This document shows positions 46,255-55,342 of a stretch of 64,000 nucleotides of DNA, piece by piece; the stretch's first letter is position 1, and every line of letters begins with the position of its first letter. Source of the stretch: Asticcacaulis sp. YBE204 (GTDB lineage Bacteria; Pseudomonadota; Alphaproteobacteria; Caulobacterales; Caulobacteraceae). The position numbers and the translations under genes are program-made. The stretch is taken from the NCBI RefSeq assembly GCF_000495855.1, contig NZ_AWGF01000002.1, forward strand, positions 248,001-312,000. Reading direction: 5' to 3'. The notes below the pieces were generated by a model, which was given only the letters and a program-made list of their open reading frames with translations, was not told the origin of the DNA and searched no databases.

Positions 46255-46965
46255 ATGTTTAAGCGTATCAAGCCGCTCGTTCTGGCGAGCGTCCTCAGCA
46301 TCGGCGTCGGGTCGGCCAGTCCCATGCTCATGGCCGCGCCTGCCGTGTCTGAAAACGTCCAGAAGGAAGTCTCCGCCGATCAGGCTTTCCCGTTCCTGTC
46401 GAAATTCCTGGCCGTGCCGGTGTCCGAGCGCGACGAGATGACGGTCGCCTATCTCCTCAAAATCAAGAACGGCAGCGCCCGCGACGGGTCGATCGTCCTC
46501 AAGCACAACGGCCAAAGCCAGAAGCTGAGCATCCTCGGCGACGGCCGCATCTCGCCCCTGCCGACGCTGTCCCAGCTTCGTGGCGGTGCGCGCATCGTGG
46601 TCAGCGGGCCCAAGGATATGTCGGTGGCGATGAAGGTGCGCATCTACGCCACCGAAACCCCGGCGAAGACCATGCCCGCCGCCCCGCTGATCAAGGCCGT
46701 CGATCAGACCAGTCGTGTGCTGAAAAAGATCGCCGGCGCACTTTACGCCCTGACGCCCAAACCCGACCGCCTGTACTTCGTCGGCGCCGGCAATGGCCGC
46801 GTCACCCTGGCCGACGGCAGCGTGAAGATTTTACCGAAGACGGCAGTGGCCGACGCCTATCCGGCGGGGACGCCCTATTTCGTTCCCGCAGACTATCAGG
46901 GCGCCGTCAGCTTCACCTTCGACGCCGCACCCTCGCGCATCGGCATCGACGATAGAGCGAAGTAA
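46255..46965 (+). CDS. Secreted hypothetical protein, tandem paralogue 1
   Basis: 236 aa from the ATG at 46255, with a signal peptide MFKRIKPLVLASVLSIGVGS. The mature protein shows VLKHNGQSQKLSILGDGRIS, RVTLADGSVKILPKTA and GTPYFVPADYQGAV. The same landmarks recur in the next gene, so the two are tandem duplicates diverged in sequence. No known domain; the strand-rich pattern suggests a beta-sandwich. Followed by a strong terminator. Confidence 0.7.
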   Translation: MFKRIKPLVLASVLSIGVGSASPMLMAAPAVSENVQKEVSADQAFPFLSKFLAVPVSERDEMTVAYLLKIKNGSARDGSIVLKHNGQSQKLSILGDGRISPLPTLSQLRGGARIVVSGPKDMSVAMKVRIYATETPAKTMPAAPLIKAVDQTSRVLKKIAGALYALTPKPDRLYFVGAGNGRVTLADGSVKILPKTAVADAYPAGTPYFVPADYQGAVSFTFDAAPSRIGIDDRAK

Positions 46966-46979
46966 GCCCTATTTTCGCC

Positions 46980-47012
46980 AAAAGCCTGCCGCCAACTGCG
47001 GCAGGCTTTTTT
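46980..47012 (+). terminator. Rho-independent terminator between the tandem paralogues
   Basis: AAAAGCCTGCCGC (46980-46992) pairs with GCGGCAGGCTTTT (46998-47010) and continues into T-rich sequence. So the two paralogues are separately transcribed, or the second depends on read-through. Confidence 0.9.
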
Positions 47013-47043
47013 TGATGTTGAGTTGTCTATCCTGGGGGAACTT

Positions 47044-47727
47044 ATGCTCATCGACCGTCGCGTGCTTATCCTGTCGTCTGCGGCCCTGGCCTTGTCCGGC
47101 TCCACCGTCTGGGCCGAGGACAAGGAGAAGGACATGCCGTGCGACAAGCTCTTCATGTTCCTGCGCAACTATCTGGAGTTGCCCGCCGCCGACCGCACCC
47201 ACTTCAAGCTGGCCTATCGCCTGAGCGTGACCGGCGCGGCCCTGAGCGACGTGAAACTGCTGCTCAAACATAACGGTCAGACCCAGAGTCTGGCCATCGC
47301 CCCCGACGGTCTGGTGACCCCGCCCTCGCTGGCCGCGCTCAAGGCCCATGCGCCGATAGAGTTTTCCATGCCCAAGGGTACGAAGCTCAGCCTCACCTTC
47401 TCGATTGCCGGCAGCCTGCCCAATGCCACGAACTATGCGGCGGCGGACCTGAAAAAGAGCGTCGATCAGGCCCGCGCCGGGGCGAAAAAGGCCGCCGGAA
47501 TCGCCGCCATGGCCGTGCCGAACTTCGACCGGATCATTTTCTCGCACACCGGATCAGGGCAGGTCGTGCTGGCCGACGGCAAGACGCAAGCCCTGCCGAT
47601 GATGCCGAAAAACAAGTCCTGGCCCGCCGCGCCCTATTTCGCCCCGGTGATGTGGCCGACCGCCGTGCGCGTCACGCTCGACAAGGCCCCCAGCCAGTTG
47701 TCGATCGGCGACAAACCCAAAAGCTAG
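47044..47727 (+). CDS. Secreted hypothetical protein, tandem paralogue 2
   Basis: 227 aa from the ATG at 47044 (CTGGGGGAAC upstream). A Sec-type signal with RR (MLIDRRVLILSSAALALSGS) is followed by the paralogue landmarks LLKHNGQTQSLAIAPDGLV, GQVVLADGKTQALPM and AAPYFAPVMWPTA. Diverged from, but clearly related to, the preceding gene. Its TAG overlaps the convergent membrane gene's stop in CTAG. Confidence 0.7.
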   Translation: MLIDRRVLILSSAALALSGSTVWAEDKEKDMPCDKLFMFLRNYLELPAADRTHFKLAYRLSVTGAALSDVKLLLKHNGQTQSLAIAPDGLVTPPSLAALKAHAPIEFSMPKGTKLSLTFSIAGSLPNATNYAAADLKKSVDQARAGAKKAAGIAAMAVPNFDRIIFSHTGSGQVVLADGKTQALPMMPKNKSWPAAPYFAPVMWPTAVRVTLDKAPSQLSIGDKPKS

Positions 47728-48218
47728 GCTGTTTGCCTTAGCCGCATCAGGGTTACATAGTTGCCCAGCAGACCTGCCGCGTAGGCCGACACCGCGCACA
47801 GCGGCAAACAGATCATCACCACCCAGTTCGGATGCGGGATGATACTCATATGGATCATGTAGCTCGCCACCAGCAGGATGCCGGTCAGCCAGGCCGGAAA
47901 GGCGCCGGTCCGGGCCATGCGCACGGCGACATAGCCGCCGCCGAAAACCCCCAGCGTCCACGAGACGAGTTTGATGATATAGGCGTCGGCGGGGACGGTA
48001 TCGAGCAGCGCACGGATATCTTCGGGACTGGCCATGTCGAAGGTCGGCGGCGGCGGGAAGATATAGTTGCCTATCTGACGGAAGACGGTGTCGAGCACCA
48101 GCCCCAGCAGCAGGCCGGTCAATACGGCCAGCGTCACGTTCAACACACCGCGCGTCTTGTCTTCCGACCAGTCGGTGAACCAGTTGCGCAGCCGAATAAA
48201 CATGGATTGTTTCGCCAT
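47724..48218 (-). CDS. Integral membrane protein of unknown function
   Basis: 164 aa from the ATG at 48218 with GGGAGG upstream. About four helices: VLNVTLAVLTGLLLGLVLDT, LVSWTLGVFGGGYVAVRMAR, WLTGILLVASYMIHMSII and WVVMICLPLCAVSAYAAGLL. A conserved-looking PPPPTF loop precedes the second. Unrecognised. Copy B of the repeat lies 76 bases upstream. Confidence 0.62.
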   Translation of the reverse strand: MAKQSMFIRLRNWFTDWSEDKTRGVLNVTLAVLTGLLLGLVLDTVFRQIGNYIFPPPPTFDMASPEDIRALLDTVPADAYIIKLVSWTLGVFGGGYVAVRMARTGAFPAWLTGILLVASYMIHMSIIPHPNWVVMICLPLCAVSAYAAGLLGNYVTLMRLRQTA

Positions 48219-48294
48219 TGACGCGCCTCCCTGAACCGGCTGTCAAAATGACAAGGGTTCGGCGAGAGGTCAACGGAATTATAGTAAATCGCAA

Positions 48295-48337
48295 GCGCAT
48301 CCCAAAAAGTGTCTGCGGTTTTTGGAATCAGATGCGC
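48295..48337. repeat. ~44-bp double-stem palindrome, copy B
   Basis: Outer arms GCGCAT / ATGCGC; inner arms CCAAAAA / TTTTTGG; loop GTGTCTGCGG. It lies five bases past the yciA-like stop (minus strand). Confidence 0.9.
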
Positions 48338-48342
48338 GACTA

Positions 48343-48741
48343 TCACGGAAGCGGAAGCGGGCGTGGCTTTCCGTCCTCATCGATGGCGACAAAGGTAAAG
48401 TCGGCCTCGGTGACCATGATACGTTCGTCGTTATGACGCGAGCGACGATAGGCCTCGACGCTGATCTTCATCGAGGTACGGCCGACCGAGATCAGTTCGG
48501 CATAGACCGAGACTTCGTCGCCGACATGAACCGGCGTATGGAAGGTCATGCCTTCAACGGCGATAGTGGCAGCCCGGCCCACGGCACGGCGCGCGGCGAC
48601 ATTGCCCGCCGCCAGGTCCATCTGCGACATCAGCCAGCCGCCGAAAATATCGCCGTTGGGATTGGTGTCGGCGGGCATGGCGATGGTACGGATGGCGATA
48701 TTGGCCTCGTTGGGGCCTTTAGCGGTGGATTTGGAGCGCAT
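48343..48741 (-). CDS. Acyl-CoA thioesterase, YciA-like hotdog protein
   Basis: 132 aa. Hotdog signature: MPADTNPNGDIFGGWLMSQM and DLAAGNVAARRAVGRAATIA, with the catalytic Asp in the first segment (positions approximate). The later VHVGDEVSVYAELISVGRTS is the second strand set. Hydrolyses acyl-CoA to the free acid. No Shine-Dalgarno is evident at the ATG, so the message could be leaderless. Confidence 0.85.
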   Translation of the reverse strand: MRSKSTAKGPNEANIAIRTIAMPADTNPNGDIFGGWLMSQMDLAAGNVAARRAVGRAATIAVEGMTFHTPVHVGDEVSVYAELISVGRTSMKISVEAYRRSRHNDERIMVTEADFTFVAIDEDGKPRPLPLP

Positions 48742-48805
48742 CAGCAGGGTCTCGGTGATTTTATCGTGGAGATATCAAACCGCGCCCGCGTCGTTGTTGC
48801 AATGC

Positions 48806-48839
48806 AAAAAGCGTCGGAACCTTGGTTCCGACGCTTTTT
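48806..48839 (-). terminator. Rho-independent terminator of rpsU
   Basis: AAAAAGCGTCGGAAC (48806-48820) pairs fully with GTTCCGACGCTTTTT (48825-48839) around a four-base loop. It lies 25 bases after the rpsU stop. Confidence 0.92.
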
Positions 48840-48864
48840 ATTACTCTGTCCGAGGACGAAGGTC

Positions 48865-49095
48865 TTAGGCCTTGGCGCGAACCGGAGCCGCACCGCCTTC
48901 GCGCTGGATGCGCTTGCGGGCCAGCTTGCGGGCGCGACGCACGGCTTCCGCCTGCTGACGGGCGCGCTTTTCCGAAGGCTTTTCGTAATGCACGTGACGC
49001 TTCATTTCGCGGAAGGAACCTTCACGCTGCATCTTCTTCTTCAGGGCCTTGAGGGCCTGATCGACATTGTTGTCGCGGACAAAAATCTGTACCAG
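48865..49095 (-). CDS. rpsU: 30S ribosomal protein S21 (apparent CTG start)
   Basis: 76 aa. The expected S21 beginning [19 protein letters not shown] is read if translation starts at CTG (49095); the codon before VQI is CTG, and GGAGAG precedes it by six bases. No ATG, GTG or TTG lies nearby in frame, the next ATG being far upstream. The rest is typical: [20 protein letters not shown] and basic helices ending in [16 protein letters not shown]. It occupies the platform of the 30S subunit near the anti-Shine-Dalgarno end. Divergent from the COQ9 gene. Confidence 0.9.
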   Translation of the reverse strand: MVQIFVRDNNVDQALKALKKKMQREGSFREMKRHVHYEKPSEKRARQQAEAVRRARKLARKRIQREGGAAPVRAKA

Positions 49096-49387
49096 AGGTA
49101 TCTCTCCATTCCAGTGAACCGCCAGCCCTTTTGTACGGGGCCTAGAAAAGGGCGGGGTTAAAAGACCAAGCTGCCCGCAAACTGACGTCTGCGGGCGTGT
49201 GGGGAAGGGCAATACAGCAAGCCCGCGCTCAATTCAAGCCGAACCGTCGGCGAAAATGCCCTTATTTACCCTCATCGTTGAAATGCGCGGTAAATTTATC
49301 GCCCCTGCCGCTGACTTGACCGTCACGTTTCGTCACAGGGCTGGATTTCAGCTTGGCGGCCCCCGGTTGAAAGCCTAATATAGCACA

Positions 49388-50032
49388 ATGACCGACGTCC
49401 TTACCGCTCTGGAAACCGAACTGGCCCACGCCGTGGCCGCCGTCATGCCGGATCTGGGCCTAAACAGCCTGTCCGTGCGTGCGGGCGCCAAACGAATCGG
49501 CCTCAGCGACGCCGAGGTGGCGCTGGTCTGTCCCAACGGCCCCGCCGATATCGCCGCGATTCTATGGCGCGAAGGCGACCGCGCGGTCGAGGCCGAATGG
49601 ACCGACGAGACCTTATCGGGTTTGAAAATCCGCGAAAAGATAGCCACCCTGCTGCGCGCCCGACTGGCCGCCGCCTGTGTCAATGAAGCGGTGACGCACC
49701 GTCTGGTCGGCCACCTGTGCCTGCCGCAGCATCTGGGGCTCTATAAGCGCCTGTTGTGGGAGTCCGCCGACCTCGTCTGGCGCAAGGCGGGCGATGTGGC
49801 GCTGGACGAGAATCACTACTCCAAACGCCTGATCGTGTCAGGCATTCTGGCGACGGCTTTGATGACGCGGCTGACGCGCGGCCTTGAGGCGCAAAATGAA
49901 CAGATCGACCGCAATATCGATCAGGTCATGGCGTTCGAAAAGTGGAAAGCAAAACTGCCGTTCAAGCCGGAATCGGCATTGCTGAATGTCGTGGAAACTT
50001 TGGGAAAGCTGCGTTTCGGGTCAGCGGCCTGA
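49388..50032 (+). CDS. COQ9 family ubiquinone biosynthesis protein
   Basis: 214 aa. TetR-like N-terminal helices (ALETELAHAVAAVMPDLGLN, LSVRAGAKRIGLSDAEVALV) are followed by the COQ9 C-terminal domain (LLRARLAAACVNEAVTHRLV, SADLVWRKAGDVALDENHYS, KRLIVSGILATALMTRL) with a lipid pocket. It supports the COQ7-type hydroxylation step of ubiquinone synthesis by homology. Placement beside rpsU matches what I recall from other Caulobacteraceae. Confidence 0.88.
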   Translation: MTDVLTALETELAHAVAAVMPDLGLNSLSVRAGAKRIGLSDAEVALVCPNGPADIAAILWREGDRAVEAEWTDETLSGLKIREKIATLLRARLAAACVNEAVTHRLVGHLCLPQHLGLYKRLLWESADLVWRKAGDVALDENHYSKRLIVSGILATALMTRLTRGLEAQNEQIDRNIDQVMAFEKWKAKLPFKPESALLNVVETLGKLRFGSAA

Positions 50033-50071
50033 CTCCCTCCTCCCCATCGCTGCGCGACAGGGAGGAGAAGA

Positions 50072-51148
50072 TTACACCGCCCGCTTCAACCGGTTGATAT
50101 GGCCCATCTTACGGCCTTCGCGCGGATCATCCTTGCCATAGACATACAACCGGGAATTCGGTTCCTGCGACAGGGTTTCCCACGCCAGAATGTCCGGCCC
50201 CAGCAGATTGGTCATCTCAACCTGAAAACGCGCGGTCGTGTCGCCCAGCGGCCAGCCCGCCACGGCGCGGATATGCTGCTCGAACTGATCGCAAAGACAG
50301 CCGTCCTGCGTCCAGTGTCCGGTATTGTGGACGCGCGGCGCGATCTCGTTCAGCACCAGTTCGTCGCCGTCAAGCACGAACAGCTCGACGCCCAGAACGC
50401 CTACATAATCAAGACCTTCCAGCACCTTCCTCGCGATATCTTCGGCACGTTTTTTCAGCGTTTCCGATATCGTCGCCGGGGCCAGGGTCGTGGACAATAT
50501 GCCCTTCACGTGGTGGTTTTCACCGACGGGATAGGTTCGCACCTCGCCATTGAACCCGCGCGCCGCGATCACCGACACTTCGCGCAGAAAATCGGCCTTC
50601 GCCTCCAGAATGGCCTTCGCACCGTTCAGGCTCTCGAAGGCGGCCCGGACTTCGTCTGCGTGGCGAATCCACACCTGACCCTTGCCGTCATAGCCTTCGC
50701 GACGCGTCTTCAAAAGCGCGGGTACACCATTGATCGCAATCGCTTTTTCAAGGTCATCAAGCGTGTTGACTTCGTAAAAATCAACCGTCGAAATACCGAC
50801 CGACCGCGCAAAGGTCTTTTCCAGAACGCGGTCCTGCGTGATCCCCAAGGCGCGAGCGTTCGGCGCGACCTTCGCCCCTTTCGAGACAAGGTATTCCAGC
50901 GACGAGACCGGCACGTTCTCGAATTCGAACGTAATCACGTCGGACGCCGCAGCAAAACGATCCAGCGCCGCCTCATCGGTATAGCGGGCGACCTTGGATA
51001 CCGCCGAGACGCTGGCGGCGGGCGATTCCGCGTCGGGGCCGTAAACCACGACCTTGAAGCCCAGACGGCTGGCGGCCTGAGACAACATGCGCCCCAGTTG
51101 ACCGTCGCCAAGGATACCGATCTTCGAACCTAAAGGCAGTGGCGTCAC
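50072..51148 (-). CDS. purK: 5-(carboxyamino)imidazole ribonucleotide synthase
   Basis: 358 aa. GTG start at 51148, one base after the purE stop (TAA-A-GTG). The ATP-grasp fold is evident: GILGDGQLGRMLSQAASRL, then ALLKTRREGYDGKGQVWI, and ELFVLDGDELVLNEIAPRVH with catalytic metal ligands, followed by NTGHWTQDGCLCDQFEQHIR. It makes N5-CAIR from AIR, bicarbonate and ATP in purine biosynthesis. Operonic with purE. Confidence 0.95.
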   Translation of the reverse strand: MTPLPLGSKIGILGDGQLGRMLSQAASRLGFKVVVYGPDAESPAASVSAVSKVARYTDEAALDRFAAASDVITFEFENVPVSSLEYLVSKGAKVAPNARALGITQDRVLEKTFARSVGISTVDFYEVNTLDDLEKAIAINGVPALLKTRREGYDGKGQVWIRHADEVRAAFESLNGAKAILEAKADFLREVSVIAARGFNGEVRTYPVGENHHVKGILSTTLAPATISETLKKRAEDIARKVLEGLDYVGVLGVELFVLDGDELVLNEIAPRVHNTGHWTQDGCLCDQFEQHIRAVAGWPLGDTTARFQVEMTNLLGPDILAWETLSQEPNSRLYVYGKDDPREGRKMGHINRLKRAV

Positions 51149-51149
51149 T

Positions 51150-51650
51150 TTAGTCCTCAACACTTTCCGGCACACCGTCAGTCTGGGCGGCACGCAGAGC
51201 CTCGATCCGCTGGCTCAATTCGGGGTCCGTCAGGGCCAGAATCTGCGCCGCCAGAAGCCCGGCGTTCTTGGCGCCCGCTTCACCGACGGCCAGAGTGCCC
51301 ACCGGAATGCCGCCCGGCATCTGCACGATCGACAGCAGCGAATCGATGCCTTTGAGGCCGTCGCGCACCGGCACCGGCACGCCCAGCACCGGCAAGGTCG
51401 TCATGGACGCCGTCATGCCCGGCAGGTGCGCCGCACCACCTGCCCCGGCGATGATGATCTGAAAACCGGCGGCCTTGGCCCCCTTGGCAAATTCGACCAT
51501 GCGCTCAGGCGTGCGGTGCGCCGAGACGACGCGCGCGTCATAGGCGACCCCCAGTCCGTCGAGCGCCTCGGCGGCCTTTTTCATGACCGGCCAGTCGGAG
51601 CGCGACCCCATGATGATGGCGACTTTGGGGGTGGTTTCAGGTTGTGCCAT
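51150..51650 (-). CDS. purE: 5-(carboxyamino)imidazole ribonucleotide mutase
   Basis: 166 aa from the ATG at 51650. The class I PurE signature is complete: [51 protein letters not shown] and [20 protein letters not shown]. It isomerises N5-CAIR to CAIR. First gene of the purEK operon. Confidence 0.95.
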   Translation of the reverse strand: MAQPETTPKVAIIMGSRSDWPVMKKAAEALDGLGVAYDARVVSAHRTPERMVEFAKGAKAAGFQIIIAGAGGAAHLPGMTASMTTLPVLGVPVPVRDGLKGIDSLLSIVQMPGGIPVGTLAVGEAGAKNAGLLAAQILALTDPELSQRIEALRAAQTDGVPESVED

Positions 51651-51770
51651 AGAGCGCTCACACACTTGCGGAGGAGGGATATAGTTAAGCTGCGCGCACT
51701 ATAGGAAGAAAGCCTTCACCGCAAGATTTAACACTCGCATGACAACGAAAAGGTCGCTAAAGTCCGCCAC

Positions 51771-52538
51771 ATGAGCCTCCCTCCCCCTGCGTCTCAGAAT
51801 GATCCGGACAGCCCGCGTCCTGTCGCGACGGGCGGCTATACCGCGTCGATGCAGAACCTGCTGCAAAGCCATTTTGGCGGCGCATCAGCCGGGCTTTCGA
51901 CACCCCGTCCCGTGCCGCAACCCGTTCAGTCTCCCGCACCGCTTGCAGAGGCCGGCGAGGAATGGCCTTATGCGGCGCGCGCCCTGATCGACAGCCTGAT
52001 CAAAGAAAATGCCCGCCTGAAAGCCGACGTAAAGGCCCTGTCCGAGCAGGCCCAGGCTGCCGAGCATCTGGCCGATCACGACGTCCTGACGCCGACGCTC
52101 AACCGCCGCGCCTTCCTGCGCGACATGGCCCGCGCCATGAGCGACTGCAAACGCTACGGCGAGACCGCGACCCTGATCTTCCTCGACATGGACGGCTTCA
52201 AGAGCATCAACGACACCTATGGCCACGCGGCAGGCGATACGGCCCTGATCTATGTCGCCGACCTTCTGCGCGCCAATGTCCGCGAAGGCGACAGCGTCGG
52301 GCGCATGGGCGGCGACGAATTCGCCATCCTGCTGCGCCACGCCGATATTTCCGTCGCCAGATCCAAGGCGCAGAAGCTTGAAGCCGAACTGCATCTTGGG
52401 ACGTTCGAATATCAGGGGCTGTATCTCAAGGCCGCGGGCTCGTTCGGTGTGCGCGCCTATGACGGGCAAAAATCGGCCGAGGAATGGGTATCGGAAGCCG
52501 ACGCGGCCATGTTCCTCGTTAAAAAGTCCAATCGTTAG
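51771..52538 (+). CDS. GGDEF-domain diguanylate cyclase
   Basis: 255 aa. A Pro/Ser-rich disordered N-terminus (about 1-65) and a coiled coil (ALIDSLIKENARLKADVKAL, SEQAQAAEHL) lead to the GGDEF domain (DHDVLTPTLNRRAFLRDM onward). G180-G-D-E-F184 is intact, and R171-E-G-D174 gives the RxxD inhibitory site five residues before it, so product feedback is likely. It makes cyclic di-GMP, linked in caulobacters to the motile-sessile switch. No membrane segment; cytoplasmic, perhaps dimerised through the coil. The stop codon's last base is the first base of repeat copy C. Confidence 0.9.
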   Translation: MSLPPPASQNDPDSPRPVATGGYTASMQNLLQSHFGGASAGLSTPRPVPQPVQSPAPLAEAGEEWPYAARALIDSLIKENARLKADVKALSEQAQAAEHLADHDVLTPTLNRRAFLRDMARAMSDCKRYGETATLIFLDMDGFKSINDTYGHAAGDTALIYVADLLRANVREGDSVGRMGGDEFAILLRHADISVARSKAQKLEAELHLGTFEYQGLYLKAAGSFGVRAYDGQKSAEEWVSEADAAMFLVKKSNR

Positions 52539-52581
52539 CGCACGCCAAAAAGTGTGAAGCGGTTTTTGGGACCACGTGCGC
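52538..52581. repeat. ~44-bp double-stem palindrome, copy C
   Basis: Outer arms GCGCACG / CGTGCGC; inner arms CCAAAAA / TTTTTGG; loop GTGTGAAGCGG. It begins at the last base of the GGDEF stop codon. Confidence 0.9.
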
Positions 52582-52591
52582 GGAGAAAATC

Positions 52592-52981
52592 ATGAGCCAC
52601 GTTGCGGCGGTTACGGTGGTTGTGCCCGACTATGACGAGGCCATCGCACACTATTGCGGCGGGCTGGGGTTCGACCTGATCGAGGACACCGATTTCGGCA
52701 ATGGCAAGCGCTGGGTGCTGATCGCGCCACCGGGCTCGACGGAGACCCGTCTGTTGCTCGGCAAGGCCTCGACGCCCGAACAGCGTGCAGCTATCGGCAA
52801 CCAGACCGGCGGACGCGTCTTCCTGATCCTGTTCACCGACGACTTCGCCCGCGACCATGCGCGGTTCAGCGTGGCGGGGGCGGTGTTTAATGAAGCGCCG
52901 CGCCATGAACCCTACGGCACGGTGGCGGTTTTTCGTGACAGGTTCGGCAATCTGTGGGATTTGTTGGAGCCTAAGGACTAA
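52592..52981 (+). CDS. VOC superfamily protein
   Basis: 129 aa. Glyoxalase-fold units: HVAAVTVVVPDYDEAIAHYC, GGLGFDLIEDTDFGNGKRWV and the second module FLILFTDDFARDHARFSVAG, AVFRDRFGNLWDLLEPK. His2-type and Glu/Asp metal ligands are plausible but not assignable. Immediately downstream of repeat copy C. Unknown substrate. Confidence 0.82.
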   Translation: MSHVAAVTVVVPDYDEAIAHYCGGLGFDLIEDTDFGNGKRWVLIAPPGSTETRLLLGKASTPEQRAAIGNQTGGRVFLILFTDDFARDHARFSVAGAVFNEAPRHEPYGTVAVFRDRFGNLWDLLEPKD

Positions 52982-53014
52982 ACCCTCGCGGTAGCCGGGG
53001 GGACGGGGGGACAT

Positions 53015-53974
53015 ATGGTCAAAATCCTGGCGCGACTTGCCGTCATCCTGCTGTGCTTAACCGGCACAACGGCCCATGCCCAAAACGAACCGGACGAGCG
53101 CTGGTCCGATATCACCGAGGTCATCGTCAAGGCCCCGCGCACGACGGAGGTCACCGTCCGCGCGCCCTGCCCGGCCATGTGGCGTCTGCAACGCGGCGAG
53201 TCCGTGGTCTGGGTCATGCCGACCCTGACCACGGTCACCTTCGGCATGAAGTGGGACGAGCGCTGCCTCAAACGACGGCTGAAAGGCGCAAACGCGTTTC
53301 TGGTCCAAAGCGAATGGATTCGAGTCCCCGCCGAACCGGAGTTGCTGAAAAAGGGGCGCATCCAGGACGTGGTGTCGCCGGAAACCTATGCCCGCTACAA
53401 GGCTGCCGCCCGTCGCGCCGGTGAAAGCGGCGCGCGCTACGAGCGCTTCCGCCCAGGCTGGGCCGCGAGTTTTTTCCTGAAAGACGCCTATAACAAGCAT
53501 AACCTCATAAACGAAAGTTACCCCCGCCGGATACCGCTTCTGGCCAGAGGGGCCGGGGTGCCGGTTCGGGAAATCCTTCTGTTCACCGGTGACGAAGACG
53601 GACGCAACAGTCGAAACCGGCTGGACGCCGCCGGCGATGAAGCCTGTATGAACAGCATTCTCGACCGGCTCGATCATACGCACAACAAGCTTCCGGCCAT
53701 GATCGAGGCGTGGCGCACCGCGGATATCGCTACCGTTTTGAAGCTGTTCCCGCCGGAAGACGAACGCTGCTTTCCGCCGCGTCAGGACGGCAAGATTATT
53801 CAGCAGGAAAACGAGCGCCGCTGGAGTCAGGCTTTGACGACGGCGCTGAACACCCCCGGCAAGACCGTGGTCGCCCTGCCGTTGAGCTGGTTTCTGTACA
53901 GGGGCGGCGCGCTTGATCAGGTGCGGCAGGACGAGGCTGTCATCGTCACCCTGCCGGAGGGGCTGGAGGATTAA
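53015..53974 (+). CDS. TraB/GumN family secreted protein
   Basis: 319 aa from an ATG preceded by GGGGGG, with a signal peptide MVKILARLAVILLCLTGTTA. The family pattern is visible as CPAMWRLQRGESVVWVMPTL, then WRTADIATVLKLFPPEDERC and KTVVALPLSWFLYRGGALDQ. TraB/GumN proteins are putative metal-dependent, haem- or conjugation-related enzymes of unclear function. The gene ends one base before repeat copy D. Confidence 0.75.
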   Translation: MVKILARLAVILLCLTGTTAHAQNEPDERWSDITEVIVKAPRTTEVTVRAPCPAMWRLQRGESVVWVMPTLTTVTFGMKWDERCLKRRLKGANAFLVQSEWIRVPAEPELLKKGRIQDVVSPETYARYKAAARRAGESGARYERFRPGWAASFFLKDAYNKHNLINESYPRRIPLLARGAGVPVREILLFTGDEDGRNSRNRLDAAGDEACMNSILDRLDHTHNKLPAMIEAWRTADIATVLKLFPPEDERCFPPRQDGKIIQQENERRWSQALTTALNTPGKTVVALPLSWFLYRGGALDQVRQDEAVIVTLPEGLED

Positions 53975-53975
53975 A

Positions 53976-54020
53976 GCGATATGCCGAAAAGTGTGTAGCG
54001 GTTTTCGGCTACAATATCGC
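53976..54020. repeat. ~44-bp double-stem palindrome, copy D
   Basis: Outer arms GCGATAT / ATATCGC; inner arms GCCGAAAA / TTTTCGGC; loop GTGTGTAGCGG. It lies between two convergent genes and starts one base after the TraB/GumN stop. Confidence 0.9.
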
Positions 54021-54028
54021 GACCAAAT

Positions 54029-55189
54029 CTAAAGACTAAACAGCGATTTATGCTGACTGATGGCAAAGCTGTCGGTCATGCCCGCTATATAGTCGCAGAC
54101 GACGCGGGCGCGCTGGGCCTCGGTGTCCTTGGTGCAGACGCGCCCGAACCAGCCCGGCGGCAGGACTTCGGGCTCTTCCATGAACAGGGTGAACATCTGA
54201 CCCAGCACGCGCTTGGCCTGAGAGCGCGTGCGGTTGACCATGAAGTGCTTGTACATCTTTGCATAGAGGAAGGCGCGCAGCCGCGACAGGTCTTCGTTGA
54301 CGGCGTGCGAGAACTGCACCATCTGGCGTTTCGCGCGGCGGACGTCCTCGGCGGTCTCGATGCCGTCGGCCCTGAGGCGGGTTTCGGTTTCCTGACAGAC
54401 GTCGCGGATCATGAAACCGATGACACGGCGGATGGCTTCCAGTCGCAGCAATCGCGTATCGATCAGCGGCCAGTCCTTTTCGACCTCGGCGATGGCCGGG
54501 CCGATCAACGGAATATCCCGCAGTTCATCGAGCGTGAACAGACCGGCGCGCAGGCCGTCATCGACATCGTGGTTGTTGTAGGCGATGTCGTCCGAAATGG
54601 CCGCGATCTGGGCCTCAAGCGAGGCATAGGTTTCCAGCCGCAAATCCCAGACATCCGAAAAATCGCCGACCGATTTCCACGACGGCTTCCCCAGCTTATG
54701 TGCCACGGGGCCGTTGTGCTTGATGATGCCTTCCAGCGTTTCCCAGGTCAGATTGAGCCCCTCGAAGGCCGGGTAGCGGTGCTCCAGCCGCGTCACAATG
54801 CGGAAGGTCTGGACGTTGTGGTCGAAGCCGCCCCACGGCTCCATCATGGCGTGCAGTTCGTCCTCGCCCGCATGACCGAAGGGCGAGTGGCCGAGATCGT
54901 GCGACAGGGCGATGGTTTCGGCCAGATCCTGATCGGCCCCCAGCGTATGGGCCAGCGACCGCGCCACCTGAGAGACCTCCAGCGAATGGGTCAGGCGCGT
55001 GCGGAAATAGTCGCCTTCGTCGGCGACGAAGACCTGCGTCTTGCCCTTGAGGCGGCGAAAGGCCGTGCAGTGGATTACCCGGTCGCGGTCGCGCGCGAAG
55101 GGCGTGCGCGTCGAGCTTTCGGCCTCCTGATAGAGCCTGCCTTTCGAGGTAGCGGCGTTTTCGGCAAAGGGGGCAAGCGTGAGGGTCAT
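54029..55189 (-). CDS. dgt: Deoxyguanosinetriphosphate triphosphohydrolase-like protein
   Basis: 386 aa. The HD-domain metal ligands are in [39 protein letters not shown] and [20 protein letters not shown], matching the Dgt family. The C-terminal HD_assoc part contains [20 protein letters not shown]. It hydrolyses dGTP (and often other dNTPs) to the deoxynucleoside and triphosphate. It is the short alphaproteobacterial form. Convergent with TraB/GumN, divergent from the ErpA-like gene. Confidence 0.92.
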   Translation of the reverse strand: MTLTLAPFAENAATSKGRLYQEAESSTRTPFARDRDRVIHCTAFRRLKGKTQVFVADEGDYFRTRLTHSLEVSQVARSLAHTLGADQDLAETIALSHDLGHSPFGHAGEDELHAMMEPWGGFDHNVQTFRIVTRLEHRYPAFEGLNLTWETLEGIIKHNGPVAHKLGKPSWKSVGDFSDVWDLRLETYASLEAQIAAISDDIAYNNHDVDDGLRAGLFTLDELRDIPLIGPAIAEVEKDWPLIDTRLLRLEAIRRVIGFMIRDVCQETETRLRADGIETAEDVRRAKRQMVQFSHAVNEDLSRLRAFLYAKMYKHFMVNRTRSQAKRVLGQMFTLFMEEPEVLPPGWFGRVCTKDTEAQRARVVCDYIAGMTDSFAISQHKSLFSL

Positions 55190-55342
55190 GGAGGTCCGTG
55201 CAACAGAATCGGCAGATAATGACGCGCAGGATACGCCTTTGGCGGCGACTTGTCCCTTCCCGATCAGGACACAACCGGGTCTGCGCGAAAATATGAGCCT
55301 TGCCCCCTAAAACTCCGCCGCGTTTGCCTCTATATTGGCGGC

